The notes under the pieces are model-generated. The model made no database searches. It saw nothing but the letters and a program-made list of their open reading frames with translations, and was not told the origin of the DNA. From NCBI GenBank assembly GCA_005408345.1, contig SEMN01000947.1, positions 79,085 through 143,084 on the forward strand: a DNA stretch of 64,000 nucleotides, given 5' to 3'. This DNA is from Macquaria australasica (taxonomy: Eukaryota; Chordata; Actinopteri; Centrarchiformes; Percichthyidae). A program made the position numbers and the translations under genes. This document shows, piece after piece, positions 61,974-64,000 of the stretch (its first letter is position 1; every line of letters starts with the position of its first letter).

Positions 61974-63039
61974 TTATGTCCCAGTTTCATCATCACTGTG
62001 TTGGTCATTGCTTGTTGAATCCCACAGTCGGTCGTTTGGCCTGGTGTGTCTCTGTATTATCGTCTGTGGTGTGACTGTTTCCAGTGCGTGTAGTGTCTGT
62101 GGTATGTGTATGGCCTGCGGGACCAGTGTGTGATTTGTTTGCATTTTGCCCATTTCCTGTGTGTGCACTTTATGCTGGGTTTGCATCGTATGTGGTATGA
62201 GTATCTCTGTGTTGGGGGAGCCTCCTGGATCTTTCATAGCCATACTGGCCCCTACCATGGCAGGATAGCTTCGGTTCCTCCTCAGCCCAGCATTCAAACC
62301 TGGAAGCCCCCCACCCAGTGCACTGTTGCCCAGTCCAGTAGAGCCAAAGGGGGCTAATAGAGTACTCCCAGATGAAATGGAAGCAGCAGAAGGGGGGAGG
62401 GTGCGGAAACATTTCAGTTTGTCCACAAGTCGCAGCTTCAGCATCTCTGATTGGCTGTCATCGTCTGCTTGCCCCCCTCGCTCCCTCTCTGCCTCCCCCA
62501 GCACTTCCCTCAGAATGGTACGAGCTGGTTTAGAGGCGAGGAAGGTGTCGTAATATGGCGGGTCATCATTGGAAGGGCTGAACTGAAAAACTGGACAGGG
62601 GGTGGTAGAGGAGGCAGATTTGAAACGAGGGGAGTTGGGAGGGGTGGAGGGCTGGAGGAGGAGGGTGTCTGGGCGTTTCCCCAATCGTCTGGGATCAGCC
62701 TCCCCTGGTGTGTAGCTGCTCCTCTGCGCTTGCGCTCCACCCACGGGTGTTGAAGTTCCACTGGCATCCAAACCTCGGTCCCAGCTGCGGGGGTTATACA
62801 CTGAGGCAGAAATCCCATTCTCCAGCAGGAGGCGCACCAGGCCTAGAGAAGTGCTGGTAGTCTTGGTGGAGTCCCTAAGGTTGGTGGAGGACTCGGCTAG
62901 GGAGAGGGAGAGGGAGAGGCGGCGAGGGGTGCAGCAGGGGGTGTAGGAAGGTGTAGGTGGGGCAGAGAAGGGTATAGGAGAGGAAATGGGGGTAGGGGTG
63001 CTGATGCAAGCACTGCTCTGACAAGAGGCTAGAGCTGGG
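61974..63039 (-). CDS. trak1: Trafficking kinesin-binding protein (TRAK/Milton family), last coding exon
   Basis: C-terminal part of the adaptor that links mitochondria, through Miro, to kinesin-1 and dynein. The frame ends at 61974 and is open rightwards to about 63228. A strong pyrimidine tract ending CATCTCCAG places the acceptor near 63039 (alternatives 63028 and 63017), giving about 355 codons. Telling segments: TPRRLSLSLSLAESSTNLRD, TSTSLGLVRLLLENGISASV, YNPRSWDRG, STPPNSPRF and LRRNRSYPAMVG. The region is Ser/Pro-rich and probably disordered. The N-terminal coiled-coil and Milton domains lie beyond the right edge. TRAK2 is the alternative, but linkage to cck, as in mammals, favours TRAK1. 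The first in-frame start codon (62837) is not the true exon start; family-like residues continue upstream of it. The stop follows a His/Thr/Gln-rich tail that looks less conserved. Confidence 0.82.
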
Positions 63040-64000
63040 CTGGAGATGGAGGAGTAAGGGGAGGGTAGGGGGTGGAGTAAGGGGGATAAAGGAGGAAAGG
63101 GGATAGAGGGGAGGAACGGGGCGTTGGGTGTGCAGGGGACATGAGAAACAGTATGGGTGCAGGGACAAATGAATGGACATGAGTTATCAAGTCTTAATAC
63201 TTGGCTTTTAGTGACAATTAAGTCTCATTAAAAATTATATGGACACAACCTAAAACATAACCATGCAGGAATAAAACATTTTTCCTATTTGAGTAATTGA
63301 GATGTTGAGTCAGTTTAGGCCTCATCTAAGTCTGCAAAAAATCACTGACACTCCCTGAGTTATTTGTTACCGACAGCCACATTGTTGGTGACAAATAACT
63401 CAGCATATTTTAAATAATAACCCCAGTCAGGAGCACCAAGGCTTACAGACACATTTTACACACAGACTATTTACCACACAGAAAGTTAATTATTAGAGCC
63501 CTGACATAAGTAGCTACACAGTGAAAGGAAACTAAGCGCAAAAGTCCTCTTACTAGTCTTCATTCAGCAAATGGAGCTGACTCAGGTGTCACATAGGCGA
63601 TATAAAGAGGACATCGTAACCCCTCTCGATTCAAAGCAGACATTTGGCGTCAGATGTGAATGATCTCCTCCCAGCCAATGCTGTGAATAGTTTGGGTCTG
63701 GTGTTCAGACAGCTGCCGTTATCTGCTTCAGGGGTTTGTTAAGTCTCTGGTCCTGGGTCCTCGCAGTATTCAAATCTAGTCTTTTAGCTTTACCAGCAGT
63801 CTCCCCCCGTATGCGAACACTTGTTATCAACTGACTGAAGGATCAGCTTAAGGTCACCTGATGACACCTGAGCCAGTTCCTTTAGCTGAATGTGGTTAAA
63901 AGCACCTAAAGCTAGGAAGTGGAGCTCTGTTCTTAGATTATTTCCACCATATACTGTTCTCAAAGGGCAAGAACATGAACATCCATGCTCAAACCCTGCC
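63040..64000 (-). other. trak1 intron (partial)
   Basis: Begins (on the minus strand, reading in) with the pyrimidine-rich tract of the last-exon acceptor. The rest is AT-rich with no further exon recognised up to the window edge. Confidence 0.6.

Noticed and set aside
62875..63180. 101-codon Pro/Leu/Ser-rich minus-strand frame
   Set aside because: Out of frame with the trak1 coding sequence; reflects the pyrimidine-rich acceptor tract.
1..64000. CRISPR arrays, bacterial operons, tRNA and rRNA genes
   Set aside because: Looked for direct-repeat/spacer arrays and tRNA B-box-like motifs by eye and found none; the sequence is vertebrate.

Overview
The window is vertebrate nuclear DNA, almost certainly from a ray-finned (teleost, perciform-like) fish. 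Genes have short exons separated by introns with GT-AG splice sites. The sequence is AT-rich with many long (AC)n/(GT)n microsatellites. It carries interspersed repeats of the kind common in teleosts, and the encoded cholecystokinin has the fish-type octapeptide DYLGWMDF. There are no bacterial operons, CRISPR arrays or recognisable tRNA/rRNA genes.

Layout. (1) 686-10564, plus strand: the 3' half of mroh1, a HEAT-repeat protein gene. I reconstructed 23 exons that join in one open frame of 2586 nt (861 codons plus stop). (2) 16618-20570, minus strand: a complete cholecystokinin gene (cck) with three coding exons, a 5' non-coding exon and a compact promoter (TATA, GC box, CRE/AP-1-like site). 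(3) 20.7-33.0 kb: mostly non-coding. It holds a short GC-rich, promoter-like island at about 24.45-24.55 kb and an unrecognised two-exon gene fragment on the minus strand (28826 to about 29645). (4) 33042-37182: a 4.1 kb, recently inserted LTR retrotransposon on the minus strand with near-identical LTRs, a 5-bp target-site duplication, a tRNA-Lys type primer site and the unusual pol order protease-integrase-RT-RNase H (Gmr1-like). (5) 37.2-61.9 kb: a gene-poor stretch with microsatellites, MITE-like elements and LINE-tail repeats. (6) 61974 to about 63039, minus strand: the last coding exon of a trafficking kinesin-binding protein gene, best called trak1; the rest of that gene lies beyond the right edge.

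The genes do not form a pathway. cck and TRAK1 are neighbours in mammals as well, so their linkage here is old synteny and supports both calls; mroh1 is the gene on the other side in this fish. The clearest unusual object is the LTR element. Its copia-like domain order sits on Ty3/gypsy-like proteins, its gag is internally deleted, and its RT-RNase H frame is intact.
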